Assembly (NCBI GenBank): GCA_945876865.1
Contig: CAMCPZ010000001.1
Span: forward strand, 1 to 64,000
Length of the DNA: 64,000 nt
DNA from: Bifidobacterium breve
GTDB taxonomy: Bacteria > Actinomycetota > Actinomycetes > Nanopelagicales > Nanopelagicaceae
Reading direction: 5' to 3'
The notes under the pieces: generated by a model
Databases searched by the model: none
Seen by the model: the letters and a program-made list of their open reading frames with translations, nothing else
Told to the model about the DNA's origin: nothing
Program-made: the position numbers and the translations under genes
In this document: piece after piece, positions 1-10,383 of the stretch
Position numbering within the stretch: the stretch's first letter is position 1
Layout of the letters: each line of letters starts with the position of its first letter

Positions 1-870
1 ATTTATGCGGCGCGTGCGCAACTTTCACCAATAATTTATGAAGGCTCGGTTACTGCTGGCGGCGCTTTAATGAATACAACTGAAGTGGAAAATTTTCCTG
101 GGTTTGTGGAAGGCGTAATGGGACCAGATCTTATGGATTCAATGCGCAAACAATCCGAAAGATTCGGAGCAAAGTTAATTACTGATGACATAGTTTCCAT
201 GGAATTAAGTGGAGATATTAAAGTTCTTAAAGATGGATCCGGAAATACTTTGCAAGCAAAATCTGTAATTCTTGCAACTGGTTCGGCTTATAAAGAAATT
301 GGGTTGGTAAACGAGAAACGGTTATCTGGTCGAGGTGTTTCTTGGTGCGCCACTTGCGATGGGTTTTTCTTCAGAGAGAAGGTTGTGGCTGTTGTGGGCG
401 GCGGCGATTCTGCAATGGAAGAAGCTAACTTCCTAACAAGATTTGCAAGTAAGGTTTTTGTAATTCACCGTAGAGATTCACTGCGTGCATCTAAAATTAT
501 GGTGGAGCGCGCACATGCAAATCCAAAAATTGAATTTATTTGGAATACCGAAGTCATTGATGTTCTTGGTGCGGATAAAGTTTCTGGGCTAAAACTTCGC
601 AATCTAGTAACAGGCGAAGAGAGCGAAAAGGCTTTCGATGGTCTCTTTGTTGCCATTGGACACCTTCCTAGAAGTGAACTACTCGTTGGCCAAATAGATT
701 TAGATGGCGAAGGTTATGTAAAGGTCGATGGCAGATCGACTCGCACCAACCAAAAAGGTGTCTTTGCTTGTGGGGATCTAGTCGATCACACCTACCGTCA
801 GGCGATAACAGCCGCTGGATCTGGCTGCGAAGCAGCACTAGATGCAGAGCGCTTTCTTTCCGGACATTAA
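1..870 (+). CDS. trxB: Thioredoxin-disulfide reductase, 5'-truncated by window edge
   Basis: Frame 1 is open from base 1 (IYAARAQLSPIIYEGSVTAGGALMNTTEVENFPGF...); CATCDG redox motif, GGGDSAMEEA NADPH-binding motif; followed by trxA. Confidence 0.96.
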   Translation: MYAARAQLSPIIYEGSVTAGGALMNTTEVENFPGFVEGVMGPDLMDSMRKQSERFGAKLITDDIVSMELSGDIKVLKDGSGNTLQAKSVILATGSAYKEIGLVNEKRLSGRGVSWCATCDGFFFREKVVAVVGGGDSAMEEANFLTRFASKVFVIHRRDSLRASKIMVERAHANPKIEFIWNTEVIDVLGADKVSGLKLRNLVTGEESEKAFDGLFVAIGHLPRSELLVGQIDLDGEGYVKVDGRSTRTNQKGVFACGDLVDHTYRQAITAAGSGCEAALDAERFLSGH

Positions 871-928
871 ATATAATCAACCAATCACTAAACAATCGCG
901 TACCAGTTAAATAGAAGAAGAGGAAAAA

Positions 929-1252
929 ATGAGTGCAGCGCAACCAGTAACAACAGCTACTTTTGATGAAGTAGTTCTAAAGAGTTCGACACCAGTGCTT
1001 GTAGATTTTTGGGCAGAGTGGTGTGGTCCTTGCCGCGCTGTTGGTCCAATTCTCGATGAGATTGCAACTGAATATGCCGGAAAAATTAAGGTAGTTAAGT
1101 TGAATACTGACGAAGAGTCAGCGATCGCAATCAAGTATGGAATTACCTCGATTCCTACCCTCAATGTTTATGTAAATGGCGAAGTTGTTAAGACGGTAAT
1201 TGGCGCAAAGCCAAAGCCAGCACTTCTTAAAGAACTAGCAGCGTTTATCTAA
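929..1252 (+). CDS. trxA: Thioredoxin
   Basis: WAEWCGPCRAVGPILDEIA active site; 107 aa; adjacent to trxB. Confidence 0.97.
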   Translation: MSAAQPVTTATFDEVVLKSSTPVLVDFWAEWCGPCRAVGPILDEIATEYAGKIKVVKLNTDEESAIAIKYGITSIPTLNVYVNGEVVKTVIGAKPKPALLKELAAFI

Positions 1253-1256
1253 ATTC

Positions 1257-2351
1257 ATGTCTCCATCTGGTGAGGAGACCAATGTAATTTCCTTGGTCAC
1301 AAATACTTTAACCAGACTTGGGTTTTTAAAAACCGCATCCACTAATTTGGGCGCGGTTGAGGAAGATGGCCTCCGTGCATTTCAGCAAGAGCGAGGCTTA
1401 ATAGTTTCAGGCCAGATTGATGAGCCGACAATTCGGGCAATTGATGAAGCCCGGTGGAAACTTGGAGATCGAATTCTCAGTTTTGTTCCCGGAAAATCAA
1501 TTCGTGGAGATGATGTTGCATCACTTCAATCTCGGCTAATTGAAATGGGCTTTGATTGCGGGCGAGTTGATGCGGTCTTTGGTCCGCGAACTGAGGGTGC
1601 GGTTAAAGAATTCCAAAAATCTGTTGGAGTAAAAGTTGATGGGGTTTGTGGGCCAGCAACAATTATGTCTTTGATGAGGTTATTAAAAACTGTTTCAGGT
1701 GGTGCGCCTACTCTCCTTCGAGATAACGCTAATCGTGCGACCAGGGGACCAGCACTAGCAAATAAAATAATCGTTCTTGACCCAAGCTCGCTACCGGAAG
1801 ATCGCGATATAACTTTTGATATTGCCCAAAGACTTGAAGGTCGATTAATTGCGCTGGGTGTAACTGTTTTTATCTCGCGAAGCAAAGCCAAAGATCCAAG
1901 CGAAAATGAACGAATTAAATTAGCTAATGAATCAGGCGCTGATCTGGTTATCTCCTTTCACACCGATAATTACAAAAATGCTGCAGCGCATGGGCTTGCC
2001 ACTTACTATTATGGAAATGATTTACATGGAGTGCATTCGGTGGTTGGTGAAAGATTCGCAGCACTTGTGCAGCGAGAAATTACTGCGCGCACCGATTTAT
2101 TGAATTGTCGGACCCATGCCAAATCTTGGGATTTACTTCGCTTAACCAAAGCGCCTACGGTACGTATTGACTTGGGATATTTATCAAATCCTGGAGATGT
2201 TAAACGATTGGCAGATCTAGCTTTTCGCGAGACTGTTGTTGAATCGATTATGGTTGCAATCCAACGTCTTTACTTATCTGCCGAAAATGATGCCAAGACT
2301 GGCACCCTTAAGATTTCAGATCTGCGCAGAGCGGGACTTCGCAAGAATTAA
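1257..2351 (+). CDS. cwlM: CwlM-like N-acetylmuramoyl-L-alanine amidase family protein with two N-terminal peptidoglycan-binding repeats
   Basis: Two PG_binding_1-like repeats (RAFQQERGLIVSGQIDEPT, KEFQKSVGVKVDGVCGPAT), then Amidase_3-like domain; trxA-cwlM-parB synteny. Confidence 0.8.
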   Translation: MSPSGEETNVISLVTNTLTRLGFLKTASTNLGAVEEDGLRAFQQERGLIVSGQIDEPTIRAIDEARWKLGDRILSFVPGKSIRGDDVASLQSRLIEMGFDCGRVDAVFGPRTEGAVKEFQKSVGVKVDGVCGPATIMSLMRLLKTVSGGAPTLLRDNANRATRGPALANKIIVLDPSSLPEDRDITFDIAQRLEGRLIALGVTVFISRSKAKDPSENERIKLANESGADLVISFHTDNYKNAAAHGLATYYYGNDLHGVHSVVGERFAALVQREITARTDLLNCRTHAKSWDLLRLTKAPTVRIDLGYLSNPGDVKRLADLAFRETVVESIMVAIQRLYLSAENDAKTGTLKISDLRRAGLRKN

Positions 2352-2392
2352 AAGTCCTTCGGCTGCCCAGTTAAGTGTGGCAGGATTAGAGA

Positions 2393-3646
2393 ATGAACAA
2401 CGACATCACGCGCATTCACACTGGGGAGATCCAGAACCTATCTGATCGTTTTGCGCACCGAGCCACAATGATGAAACCAAGTGAGATTCGTTCGCTCTTT
2501 GCTGTTGCATCTCGTCCAGACATTGTTTCGCTCGCTGGTGGAATGCCAAATCTCTCTGCTTTCCCAATGGAGATGATGGCGAGTGTTGTCGAGAAACTTA
2601 TTGTCGAAAACGGGCAAGAGGCTCTGCAATATGGCAGTGGTCAGGGGCATCCAAAACTTCGCGAGCAGATTTGTGATGTTATGGCTCTCGAGGGAATCCG
2701 GGCGCACCCCGATGATGTAATTGTTACTACTGGTTCACAGCAGGCCCTTGATTTAATCTCCCGCATCTTCATTGATCCGGGTGATGTGGTTCTGGTCGAA
2801 GCTCCGTCTTATGTCGGCGCGTTAGGGACCTTTCATCAATATGAAGCCAAGGTGGTTCATGTCGCGATGGATGAGAACGGTTTGATACCGATTGCCTTAC
2901 GCGAAGCAATAACCGCGACTCGTGCCACTGGCCGCAAGATTAAGTTTCTGTATTTAATTCCAAATTATCAGAACCCAGCAGGTGTTTTATTGACCGCTGA
3001 ACGCCGGACTGAAATTCTAGAAATTTGTCGTGAGGAATCAATCTTTGTAATTGAAGACAACCCATACGGTCTGCTCGGATTTGATCGCCCTTCACCAAAT
3101 GCGATGCGCGCCGAAGACTCTGAAAATGTTTTATATCTTGGCTCATTTTCAAAGACTATTGCTCCCGGCTTCCGAATTGGTTGGGCACTAGTTCCGCAAG
3201 CACTTAAAGAGAAGCTCGTTATTGCAAGTGAATCTTCAATTCTCTGCCCATCGAATTTCACCCAATTAGCAATTTCAAGTTATCTCTCTGACCAACCTTG
3301 GCGAGATCAGATTGCATCTTTCACTCAGCTTTATAAAGTCCGTAGAGATGCAATGCTTGAAACTCTTGAGGAGACATTTCCGGTTGGTGCAACTTGGACC
3401 AAACCTGGTGGTGGCTTTTATGTTTGGGTAACACTTCCGCCAGAGATAGATACTAAGGCGATGATGCCAAAAGCAATTGTTTCAAAGGTGGCATATGTCC
3501 CTGGCACCGCTTTTTATGCAGATGGTTTTGGCAGTTGGTCACTGCGACTCTCTTACTGCTACCCAAGCCCAGAACGGATTCGCGACGGTATTAGATCTCT
3601 TGCGGGTGTTATAAAGACTGAGATGCAATTACGCGGCTTAAATTAA
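2393..3646 (+). CDS. PLP-dependent aminotransferase, class I/II (MocR/ARO8-like, no HTH domain)
   Basis: [55 protein letters not shown]-lysine motif. Confidence 0.9.
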   Translation: MNNDITRIHTGEIQNLSDRFAHRATMMKPSEIRSLFAVASRPDIVSLAGGMPNLSAFPMEMMASVVEKLIVENGQEALQYGSGQGHPKLREQICDVMALEGIRAHPDDVIVTTGSQQALDLISRIFIDPGDVVLVEAPSYVGALGTFHQYEAKVVHVAMDENGLIPIALREAITATRATGRKIKFLYLIPNYQNPAGVLLTAERRTEILEICREESIFVIEDNPYGLLGFDRPSPNAMRAEDSENVLYLGSFSKTIAPGFRIGWALVPQALKEKLVIASESSILCPSNFTQLAISSYLSDQPWRDQIASFTQLYKVRRDAMLETLEETFPVGATWTKPGGGFYVWVTLPPEIDTKAMMPKAIVSKVAYVPGTAFYADGFGSWSLRLSYCYPSPERIRDGIRSLAGVIKTEMQLRGLN

Positions 3647-4510
3647 TTTATTAATTCTCTCTAAATCTTCCAGGGTTGCAAATTCGATTGTGATTTTTCC
3701 TTTTTGTTTTCCGAGTTCAACGGTGACTCGAGTATCCAGGCGATCTGACATCTCATCAGCAAGTTCTTTAAGTCTTGGTGAGCGAATTTTGCCGGCTTTT
3801 GGCGTTGCGCTTCTCTTAGAACCTTGATGGGTAGCAACGATTTCCTCTGTGGCCCGCACGCTTAAACCTTCAGAAACAATACGTCCAGCTAGCTTCTCGA
3901 TTTCGCTCTCATCTGTAAGTGTTAAAAGTGCACGGGCATGACCGGCAGACAATATTCCTGCAGCCACTCGGCGTTGAACACTTGCAGGTAGGTTTAACAA
4001 CCGCAAAGTATTTGTTATTGCAGGTCTAGATTTCCCAACCTTAATTGCAAGTTCATCGTGGGTATAGCCAAAGTCGTTTAATAAATTTTGGTAGGCCGCA
4101 CCTTCCTCTAGCGGATTTAGCTGACTGCGATGAATGTTTTCAAGGAGAGCTTCGCGCAGTAATTCGTTATCTGGAGTCTGTCGAATAATTACTGGAATAG
4201 TTTTTAGGCCAGCTAATTTCGAAGCGCGCAATCTGCGCTCACCCATAATTAATTCATATTTGCCGCCACCAATATCTCTAACGACTGGTGGTTGTAGAAC
4301 TCCAACTTCTTTAATCGATGCTGATAATTCAGCTAGTGCTTCGGTATCAAAAATTGTTCTTGGTTGTTTTGGATTTGGAACAATTGCATTTATATCCACT
4401 TCGCCTTGATTTGCAATCGTCACACCAGTGTTTGTGATTATTGGTTCACTCAATGAAGTTGGGATTAATGAATCTAGACCGCGGCCTAATCCGCCTTTGC
4501 GAGTGCTCAT
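3638..4510 (-). CDS. parB: Chromosome partitioning protein ParB
   Basis: [10 protein letters not shown]-terminus, [33 protein letters not shown]; adjacent to parA. Confidence 0.97.
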   Translation of the reverse strand: MSTRKGGLGRGLDSLIPTSLSEPIITNTGVTIANQGEVDINAIVPNPKQPRTIFDTEALAELSASIKEVGVLQPPVVRDIGGGKYELIMGERRLRASKLAGLKTIPVIIRQTPDNELLREALLENIHRSQLNPLEEGAAYQNLLNDFGYTHDELAIKVGKSRPAITNTLRLLNLPASVQRRVAAGILSAGHARALLTLTDESEIEKLAGRIVSEGLSVRATEEIVATHQGSKRSATPKAGKIRSPRLKELADEMSDRLDTRVTVELGKQKGKITIEFATLEDLERINKLI

Positions 4511-5421
4511 GCGGTGTGTGCTCCATTATTTAAATTGTTTGCTTGTCCTAAAACTTCACCAGAACCACGTCGGGCAATCTCTCGCGCTACTGTCATGTAT
4601 GCAATCGCGCCCGGAGATGAAGCGTCATAAGTCATTACTGTCTGATTAAATGATGGTGCTTCTGAAACCCGGACCGCTCTTGGAATTGGAATATCAATTA
4701 ATTCATTTGGGAAATGTTGGCGAACTGTATTTGCTACATCATTTGCGAGTCGCGTTCTAGAATCAAACATGGTTAAAACAATTGTTGTAATTCGAACTTT
4801 TTGATTTAACATTTGTTGCACTTGTTGCAGAGTTTTTAATAATAAAGTTAGACCTTCAAGTGAGTAATATTCGCATTGAATCGGAACCATAACTTCTTCT
4901 GCTGCGGTTAAAGCATTTACTGTTAACAAACCTAAACTTGGTGGGCAATCGATAATTACATAATCAAGTCGGGCGCCGATTGCTTCGCGTTCTACCAATA
5001 ATTTGTCGAGAGCTAACTTCAGCCTTGATTCGCGAGAAACAAATCCGACCATATTTATTTCTGCCCCAGCTAGTTCAACATCTGCTGGCGCACACTCAAG
5101 GTGCGGAAATCCAGCTACCTTTGTAACCACTTTCGAGAGTGGAAGGTCCTTTACAAGAACCTCATACATTCCAGCCAGCTCCTCGCGATCGATGCCCAGA
5201 GCGGTGCAGGCATTTCCTTGAGGGTCTAGATCAATAACTAGGACCTTGAGTCCACCCATAGCCAGGGCGGCTGCGATATTGACTGCTGTTGTTGTTTTGC
5301 CAACCCCGCCTTTCTGATTGGCAACTGTGAAAATTCGGGTCTTCAAAGGTGTGGGCATCGGCTCTTTTAAGCGCCTGATCCCAATCACTTTTGAATTGGA
5401 TGTTTCACGTGAATCATTCAC
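4507..5421 (-). CDS. parA: Chromosome partitioning ATPase ParA/Soj
   Basis: [14 protein letters not shown] deviant Walker [15 protein letters not shown]. Confidence 0.97.
   Translation of the reverse strand: MNDSRETSNSKVIGIRRLKEPMPTPLKTRIFTVANQKGGVGKTTTAVNIAAALAMGGLKVLVIDLDPQGNACTALGIDREELAGMYEVLVKDLPLSKVVTKVAGFPHLECAPADVELAGAEINMVGFVSRESRLKLALDKLLVEREAIGARLDYVIIDCPPSLGLLTVNALTAAEEVMVPIQCEYYSLEGLTLLLKTLQQVQQMLNQKVRITTIVLTMFDSRTRLANDVANTVRQHFPNELIDIPIPRAVRVSEAPSFNQTVMTYDASSPGAIAYMTVAREIARRGSGEVLGQANNLNNGAHTA
5401..5416. promoter_or_regulatory. parS: parS site overlapping the 5' end of parA
   Basis: TGTTTCACGTGAATCA, 15/16 to TGTTTCACGTGAAACA. Confidence 0.92.
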
Positions 5422-5429
5422 GTGAGTAT

Positions 5430-6050
5430 CTAACCAGCCTTTTTAAGTTCAATTACCCGTGCAAGTGGCAACTCGCCTAATTGGATTTCATGAAGCTCTG
5501 CCTTTGCCACTTTTTTGAAGATTTTAGGGGCCTCTAGCCGTGCTGCCTCTAGCTCTGCCGCTGCGCTCTCGCCCTTCATGGCTAAAAGGGAGCCGCCGCC
5601 CATGACTAAATGCCAAGACACTGTTGCCAATTTTGGAAGTGGAGCCACCGCCCTTGCCGTCACGAAGTTGAAGCCGCCTTTAAAGCTCTCGGCCCGCCCC
5701 CTATTTATGGATATCTCGATCCCGAGCTCTGAAACCACCTCTTCAAGGAAGTCGATCCGCCTCTGGAGTGGCTCTAAAAGCGTCACTTTCAGGTCTGGTC
5801 TGGCTAGGGCAATCACAATTCCTGGCAGTCCAGCCCCGGATCCAATATCAAGGAGCGAGGCTCCTTTGGTGAGCAGGGTTGTAACGGGTATGCAGTTAGC
5901 AATATGGCGGTCCCAGATTCGACCCCCTTCTTTGGGGCCAACAAGTCCACGGTCAATCCCCCAGGTCGCCAAGATTTCGGCATATCTAGCCACCTCTTTT
6001 TGGCGCTCGCCAAAGTAGGTAGGTATCAGGGTTTCACGTGAAACACTCAC
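5430..6050 (-). CDS. rsmG: 16S rRNA (guanine-527-N7)-methyltransferase RsmG
   Basis: WDRHIANC, LLDIGSGAGLPGIVIA SAM-binding motif; gidB position next to parAB; GTG start. Confidence 0.95.
   Translation of the reverse strand: MSVSRETLIPTYFGERQKEVARYAEILATWGIDRGLVGPKEGGRIWDRHIANCIPVTTLLTKGASLLDIGSGAGLPGIVIALARPDLKVTLLEPLQRRIDFLEEVVSELGIEISINRGRAESFKGGFNFVTARAVAPLPKLATVSWHLVMGGGSLLAMKGESAAAELEAARLEAPKIFKKVAKAELHEIQLGELPLARVIELKKAG
6030..6045. promoter_or_regulatory. parS: parS site overlapping the 5' end of rsmG
   Basis: GGTTTCACGTGAAACA, 15/16 to TGTTTCACGTGAAACA. Confidence 0.92.
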
Positions 6051-6063
6051 CAGAAAAGAAGGG

Positions 6064-6585
6064 TTATTCGGGCAGAACTACAACACAGCGGTTTGGGTCT
6101 TCGCCCTCAGACTCGCTGGTTAGGCCAATTTCTTGGATGGTGTCGTGGACAACCTTGCGCTCGAAGGCATTCATTGGGCGCAACTTAACTGACTCGCCAG
6201 ATACCTTAACCTGCTCGGCAATCTCGTGAGCTAGTTTTGCTAGCTCCTCTTTTTTGTCGCCACGGAAGTTATCAATATCAAGCATTAAGCGTGAGCGCTC
6301 GCCGGTTGAAGTCTGGACTGCAAGACGGGTCAGCTCTTGAATTGCATCCAAAACCTCGCCGCGGTCGCCAACAAGGTGCCCTAAAGCTCCGCCGGCAATA
6401 GCGAGAGAGGCTCGGTCGTTCTCAACATCGATATCGATGTCGCCATCAAGATCTGCAATGTCCAGTAGCCCCTCTAAATAATCCGCTGCTACGTCGCCTT
6501 CTTCTTCAAGGCGGGCGACTAGAGACTTCTTATCTAGCTTTTCTGTCTTCTCGGCCTTATCTGCCTTCTCAACTACTTCGCTCAT
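6064..6585 (-). CDS. jag: Jag/KhpB family RNA-binding protein (KH + R3H)
   Basis: GDRGEVLDAIQELTRLAV KH-like motif, RPMNAFERKVVHDTI R3H motif; between yidC and rsmG. Confidence 0.92.
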   Translation of the reverse strand: MSEVVEKADKAEKTEKLDKKSLVARLEEEGDVAADYLEGLLDIADLDGDIDIDVENDRASLAIAGGALGHLVGDRGEVLDAIQELTRLAVQTSTGERSRLMLDIDNFRGDKKEELAKLAHEIAEQVKVSGESVKLRPMNAFERKVVHDTIQEIGLTSESEGEDPNRCVVVLPE

Positions 6586-6652
6586 TTACTTCTCCTTTTG
6601 GTTAAAAACTGGATTATCCGATTTATCCGATATATCTAATTTGTCTGATTTC

Positions 6653-7576
6653 TTACTTTTTCTTCTTTTTCTTCTTTGAAGGTTGTTGGCGCTGTCTTGG
6701 TTGCTCAATTGCTGGATCGACCATGGTGGTTCCTGGCTCATCAGTTGTTGGCAGGCCGGAATTCTTATCCTTTAGTTCCCGCTTTTTCGCTAGCTCTTCA
6801 TATGCCGGAGACCCTGGTGTTGGATTTCTTTTAATCACATAAAACTGTTGGCCGAAAGTCCAGAGGTTTGTTGTTGACCAATAAATCAAAACTCCAACTG
6901 GGAAGTTAACTCCGGTGACTGCGAAAATTACTGGAAATACATAAAGCATAATTTTTTGTTGCTGCAACATCATGTTGTTTGAAGAGTCCATCTTCGGCAT
7001 TCCCTTAACCATTAACTGGCGTTGGGTAATGAAAGTTGTGGCAGACATGAAAATAATTAAAAGAACAGTTACAAGTTTGGTCTGAGTGTTTGAATCACTA
7101 CTTAAAAAAGTATTTGAAAGATTTGCCCCGAAGAACCTTGCGTCTTGTGCTGAAATAAGTAAGTCGCCCTTCAAAACACCGTGCGGCACATCTCTGGCAA
7201 TACCGTTTAAAACCGTGAAAAGCGCAAAAAAGATTGGTGCTTGGGCAAGGATTGGGAAACACGAAGCTAGTGGGTTTGTTTTATGTTCCTTGTAAAGCTT
7301 CATCATCTCTTCAGATTGCTTCTGGCGATCATCTTTATACTTCTTCTGGATTTCCTTCATGTGTGGTTGAAGGGCAGTTAGCGCACGTTGGCTTTTAATC
7401 TGCTTAACAAAGAGCGGAATCAAAATAATTCGAATAACAATTACTAGACCAATAATTGAAAGGCTCCACTTGATACTTTCATTTGAATCTTCACCAAATA
7501 CATAGCCGAGCAATGTGTGGAACGTAACCATTACCCAAGAAACTGCGTAATACAGCGGGTCTAGAATTGATCCCAT
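6653..7576 (-). CDS. yidC: Membrane protein insertase YidC
   Basis: 60KD_IMP-type sequence (IRIILIPLFVKQIKSQRALTALQPHMKEIQKKYKDD), Lys-rich C-terminus; yidC-yidD-rnpA-rpmH synteny. Confidence 0.96.
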   Translation of the reverse strand: MGSILDPLYYAVSWVMVTFHTLLGYVFGEDSNESIKWSLSIIGLVIVIRIILIPLFVKQIKSQRALTALQPHMKEIQKKYKDDRQKQSEEMMKLYKEHKTNPLASCFPILAQAPIFFALFTVLNGIARDVPHGVLKGDLLISAQDARFFGANLSNTFLSSDSNTQTKLVTVLLIIFMSATTFITQRQLMVKGMPKMDSSNNMMLQQQKIMLYVFPVIFAVTGVNFPVGVLIYWSTTNLWTFGQQFYVIKRNPTPGSPAYEELAKKRELKDKNSGLPTTDEPGTTMVDPAIEQPRQRQQPSKKKKKKK

Positions 7577-7839
7577 TAAATTCTTCCATTCATGCTCGTT
7601 GTAGCTGTTTTTATTGGGGTTTTAGTGCCTTTTGTAAGAACATAATCAACGCCGCCGTGGGACCAAGGATTGCATCGAACTAGTCGCCAAAGCGCCATAG
7701 CCAAACCTTTTGCTCCGTATTCAGAGACCGCATCAGATGCGTATGTTGAGCAACTTGGGTAGTACTTACAGCGAGGTGCAAAAGCTGGTGAGATCCAACT
7801 TTGATAAAATTTAATTAGTAAAGCGAATATCTTCCTCAC
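7576..7839 (-). CDS. yidD: Membrane protein insertion efficiency factor YidD
   Basis: [28 protein letters not shown] signature; synteny. Confidence 0.95.
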   Translation of the reverse strand: MRKIFALLIKFYQSWISPAFAPRCKYYPSCSTYASDAVSEYGAKGLAMALWRLVRCNPWSHGGVDYVLTKGTKTPIKTATTSMNGRI

Positions 7840-8207
7840 GGGGCCACCGGAATTTTGCTAAGAACTTTTGACATAAGGTCATTTAATTCGACTTCATAAT
7901 TTGGTTGATTGCGTAGAACGCGGATTACAAGTCGGCTATCGGCAGGAATACTTGAAATGTGTGTTGCGGCCAAATGACGTAATTGTCTAGAAACTCTATG
8001 TCGCACAACCGACCCACCAACTGATTTATTAACAATCAAACCAACCAAAGGCGCGCTGGAATTACTAGCGTTGGTTTGATTGCTTGAGTTTGTTTTTAGG
8101 TAGACCACAAGCGATAGAGATGTTGCTCTAACTCCAGTCTTTGTAGTTAGTGCAAAATCCTTGCTTGTGCGCAACCGGTTCTTGGCTGGTAGCACGGGTA
8201 TCGGCAA
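7836..8207 (-). CDS. rnpA: Ribonuclease P protein component (likely start is the internal GTG near 8195: VLPAKNRLR)
   Basis: [27 protein letters not shown]; synteny with rpmH. Confidence 0.93.
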   Translation of the reverse strand: MPIPVLPAKNRLRTSKDFALTTKTGVRATSLSLVVYLKTNSSNQTNASNSSAPLVGLIVNKSVGGSVVRHRVSRQLRHLAATHISSIPADSRLVIRVLRNQPNYEVELNDLMSKVLSKIPVAP

Positions 8208-8345
8208 TTAAGCAGAGATGTTGGTGCGACCCTTAGCGCGGCGGCGAGCTAGAACTGCTCTTCCACCACGTGTTGCCATGCGAGCACGGAAGCCATGCTT
8301 CTTGGCACGCTTGCGAACGTTAGGTTGAAATGTACGCTTTGACAT
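8208..8345 (-). CDS. rpmH: 50S ribosomal protein L34
   Basis: Reverse-strand translation [45 protein letters not shown]; too short for the ORF track. Confidence 0.97.
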   Translation of the reverse strand: MSKRTFQPNVRKRAKKHGFRARMATRGGRAVLARRRAKGRTNISA

Positions 8346-8429
8346 AAAACTCTCCTAAGAATTTCGGGGATCTCTCCTGCGGGTTTTATCCCGCCGGGTC
8401 ACAACTACTCATTTTTTGATGAGGGGGTT

Positions 8430-8459
8430 AGGTTACGGGCACCTGTTGATAAGGGTCAA
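8430..8459 (-). promoter_or_regulatory. Putative sigma70-type promoter for rpmH-rnpA-yidD-yidC
   Basis: Minus strand reads TTGACC - 18 nt - TAACCT about 85 bp upstream of rpmH; match by eye. Confidence 0.45.
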
Positions 8460-8637
8460 ACTCGGGACCGTTGCCCACAGGCGTAAAGGGAGCTGTCTAG
8501 GCCCAGCAGATATTTGTGGATAACACCTTGCTATTTCTTAGAAATGCCCCTACTTTCGCCCTCTATCCACAGAAAATGAGGGCCAAAAGGCTCAAGTTTT
8601 ACTTTAGACCACAGCCTGTGGATAACTCTGTGGACAA
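8444..8637. promoter_or_regulatory. oriC: DnaA-box cluster upstream of dnaA (part of oriC)
   Basis: TGTTGATAA 8444-8452, TTGCCCACA 8471-8479, TGTGGATAA 8515-8523, CTATCCACA 8563-8571, TGTGGATAA 8617-8625, TGTGGACAA 8629-8637; consensus TTATCCACA on either strand. Confidence 0.85.
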
Positions 8638-8680
8638 CTCTTTTTTGGTTTATCTGGGTTTAGGAAAGCAAGAGGTTCTA

Positions 8681-10084
8681 ATGGCGCTACTTGAGGTCGA
8701 TGATCTGACCACCCTTTGGGGAGCTGTGATTGCAGAGGTTTCTGTCGAGTCACCACAACACCGTGCTTTTCTGTCACTCACGAAACCGCTTGGTTTGATT
8801 CAAGGTGAGGGCGGTTCAAATTTGTTGCTCTCTGCGCCAAACGCTTTTGCGAAAGATGTTTTAGAAACTCGGCTCCGAGCGATTTTAAATGAGGCACTTT
8901 CGGTAAAGCTAGATCAGAAAATAAATATTGCAGTCACTGTTGATGAAACACTGCAAGTAGAAAGTGTTGAAGATGTTGTTGATCCCACTATTGAACAACA
9001 ACCAAAATCTGGAACAGGCAGAGATTCAAAATCTTTAGTTGCCTCCGAGCCAAGTCAACTAAACCCTCGTTATATTTTTGAAACTTTTGTTATAGGTGCG
9101 TCTAATCGTTTTGCTCATGCGGCTGCGGTTGCAGTTGCTGAAGCCCCTGCAAAGGCTTACAACCCGCTCTTTATCTATGGCGAGTCTGGACTAGGAAAAA
9201 CCCACTTATTACACGCTATTGGCGCTTATGCCAAAGAGCTTTATGGCAGCGTCCGAGTTCGATATGTTTCTAGCGAAGAGTTCACAAACGATTTTATTAA
9301 CTCAATTCGTGATGACAAAGCCTCAGTTTTTCAGAGACGATATCGCGATCTAGATGTTCTTCTGGTTGACGATATTCAGTTCTTAGAGAACAAGGAGCGC
9401 ACCCAGGAAGAGTTCTTCCATACTTTTAACACTTTATATAATGCAAATAAGCAGATTGTTATTTCTAGTGATCGCCCACCAAAACAATTAACAACTTTGG
9501 AAGATCGACTTCGTAGTCGATTCGAGTGGGGTTTGATTACAGATATTCAACCACCGGAGTTAGAAACCCGAATTGCGATTCTTCGCAAGAAGGCGGCCCA
9601 AGATAAATTAAATGCTCCTGATGATGTTTTGGAATATATTGGTAGCAAGATTTCTTCAAACATTCGAGAGCTTGAGGGCGCTCTAATTCGAGTAACCGCA
9701 TTCGCATCACTAAATCGTCAGCCGGTTGATTTAGGTCTAGCGGAGATTGTTCTTAAAGATTTGATTCCAGAAGCCGGTGGCCCAGAAATCACGGCGACAA
9801 CAATCATGGCCCAAACCGCCACCTACTTCAGTCTTACTTTGGACGACCTTTGTGGAACCTCAAGATCTCGGGTTCTGGTCAATGCTCGCCAGATTGCGAT
9901 GTATTTGTGCCGCGAACTTACAGAGTTGTCGTTGCCGAAGATTGGCCAGACTTTTGGGGGCCGGGATCACACAACAGTTATGCACGCGGATCGGAAAATC
10001 CGCCAGTTGATGGCTGAGCGTCGCTCTATCTATAACCAGGTCACAGAGTTAACCAACCGGATAAAACTGCAGGCTCGGAATTAG
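8681..10084 (+). CDS. dnaA: Chromosomal replication initiator protein DnaA
   Basis: [16 protein letters not shown] start, [21 protein letters not shown] Walker [28 protein letters not shown]-binding signature; start refined from track ORF 8516. Confidence 0.96.
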   Translation: MALLEVDDLTTLWGAVIAEVSVESPQHRAFLSLTKPLGLIQGEGGSNLLLSAPNAFAKDVLETRLRAILNEALSVKLDQKINIAVTVDETLQVESVEDVVDPTIEQQPKSGTGRDSKSLVASEPSQLNPRYIFETFVIGASNRFAHAAAVAVAEAPAKAYNPLFIYGESGLGKTHLLHAIGAYAKELYGSVRVRYVSSEEFTNDFINSIRDDKASVFQRRYRDLDVLLVDDIQFLENKERTQEEFFHTFNTLYNANKQIVISSDRPPKQLTTLEDRLRSRFEWGLITDIQPPELETRIAILRKKAAQDKLNAPDDVLEYIGSKISSNIRELEGALIRVTAFASLNRQPVDLGLAEIVLKDLIPEAGGPEITATTIMAQTATYFSLTLDDLCGTSRSRVLVNARQIAMYLCRELTELSLPKIGQTFGGRDHTTVMHADRKIRQLMAERRSIYNQVTELTNRIKLQARN

Positions 10085-10124
10085 GCGGCAATTACATAAC
10101 TTGTGTAGAAAGTTGTCCCCGTCT

Positions 10125-10320
10125 TGTGGATAAATTGGGGATAACTGTGGAAAAGAGGGAGTTGGGTTGGGGTTTAGGTGTTGGTAGCGAGAGTTAGCCT
10201 TGGTTATCCACGGGTTTCCCACAGCTTAAAAGGAAGAAGTTTGAGCGTGGTGACCAGGGGTTTTGCTAAATATCCACAGGTTTAAGCTCTAGTTACTACG
10301 AATACTTAATTAAATAGAAA
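10125..10320. promoter_or_regulatory. oriC: oriC: dnaA-dnaN intergenic DnaA-box cluster with adjacent AT-rich stretch
   Basis: TGTGGATAA 10125-10133, TGGGGATAA 10136-10144, TGTGGAAAA 10146-10154, TTATCCACG 10204-10212, TTTCCCACA 10215-10223, ATATCCACA 10270-10278; AT-rich segment about 10290-10320. Confidence 0.85.
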
Positions 10321-10383
10321 AGGTTGGGGAGCGGCGAACCTGTGTGGGTTGGCTATCTCGCTTTTAAAGGGAAGGATGATGGA

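Noticed and set aside
465-943. Antisense ORFs 465..656 and 668..943 (and dozens of similar minus-strand or alternate-frame ORFs across the window)
   Set aside because: They overlap well-supported conserved genes, have low-complexity Ser/Arg/Leu-rich translations and no recognisable motifs.
8516-8680. Track start for dnaA at 8516 adding 55 aa
   Set aside because: The extension runs through DnaA boxes and lacks DnaA similarity; [13 protein letters not shown] at 8681 is the natural N-terminus.
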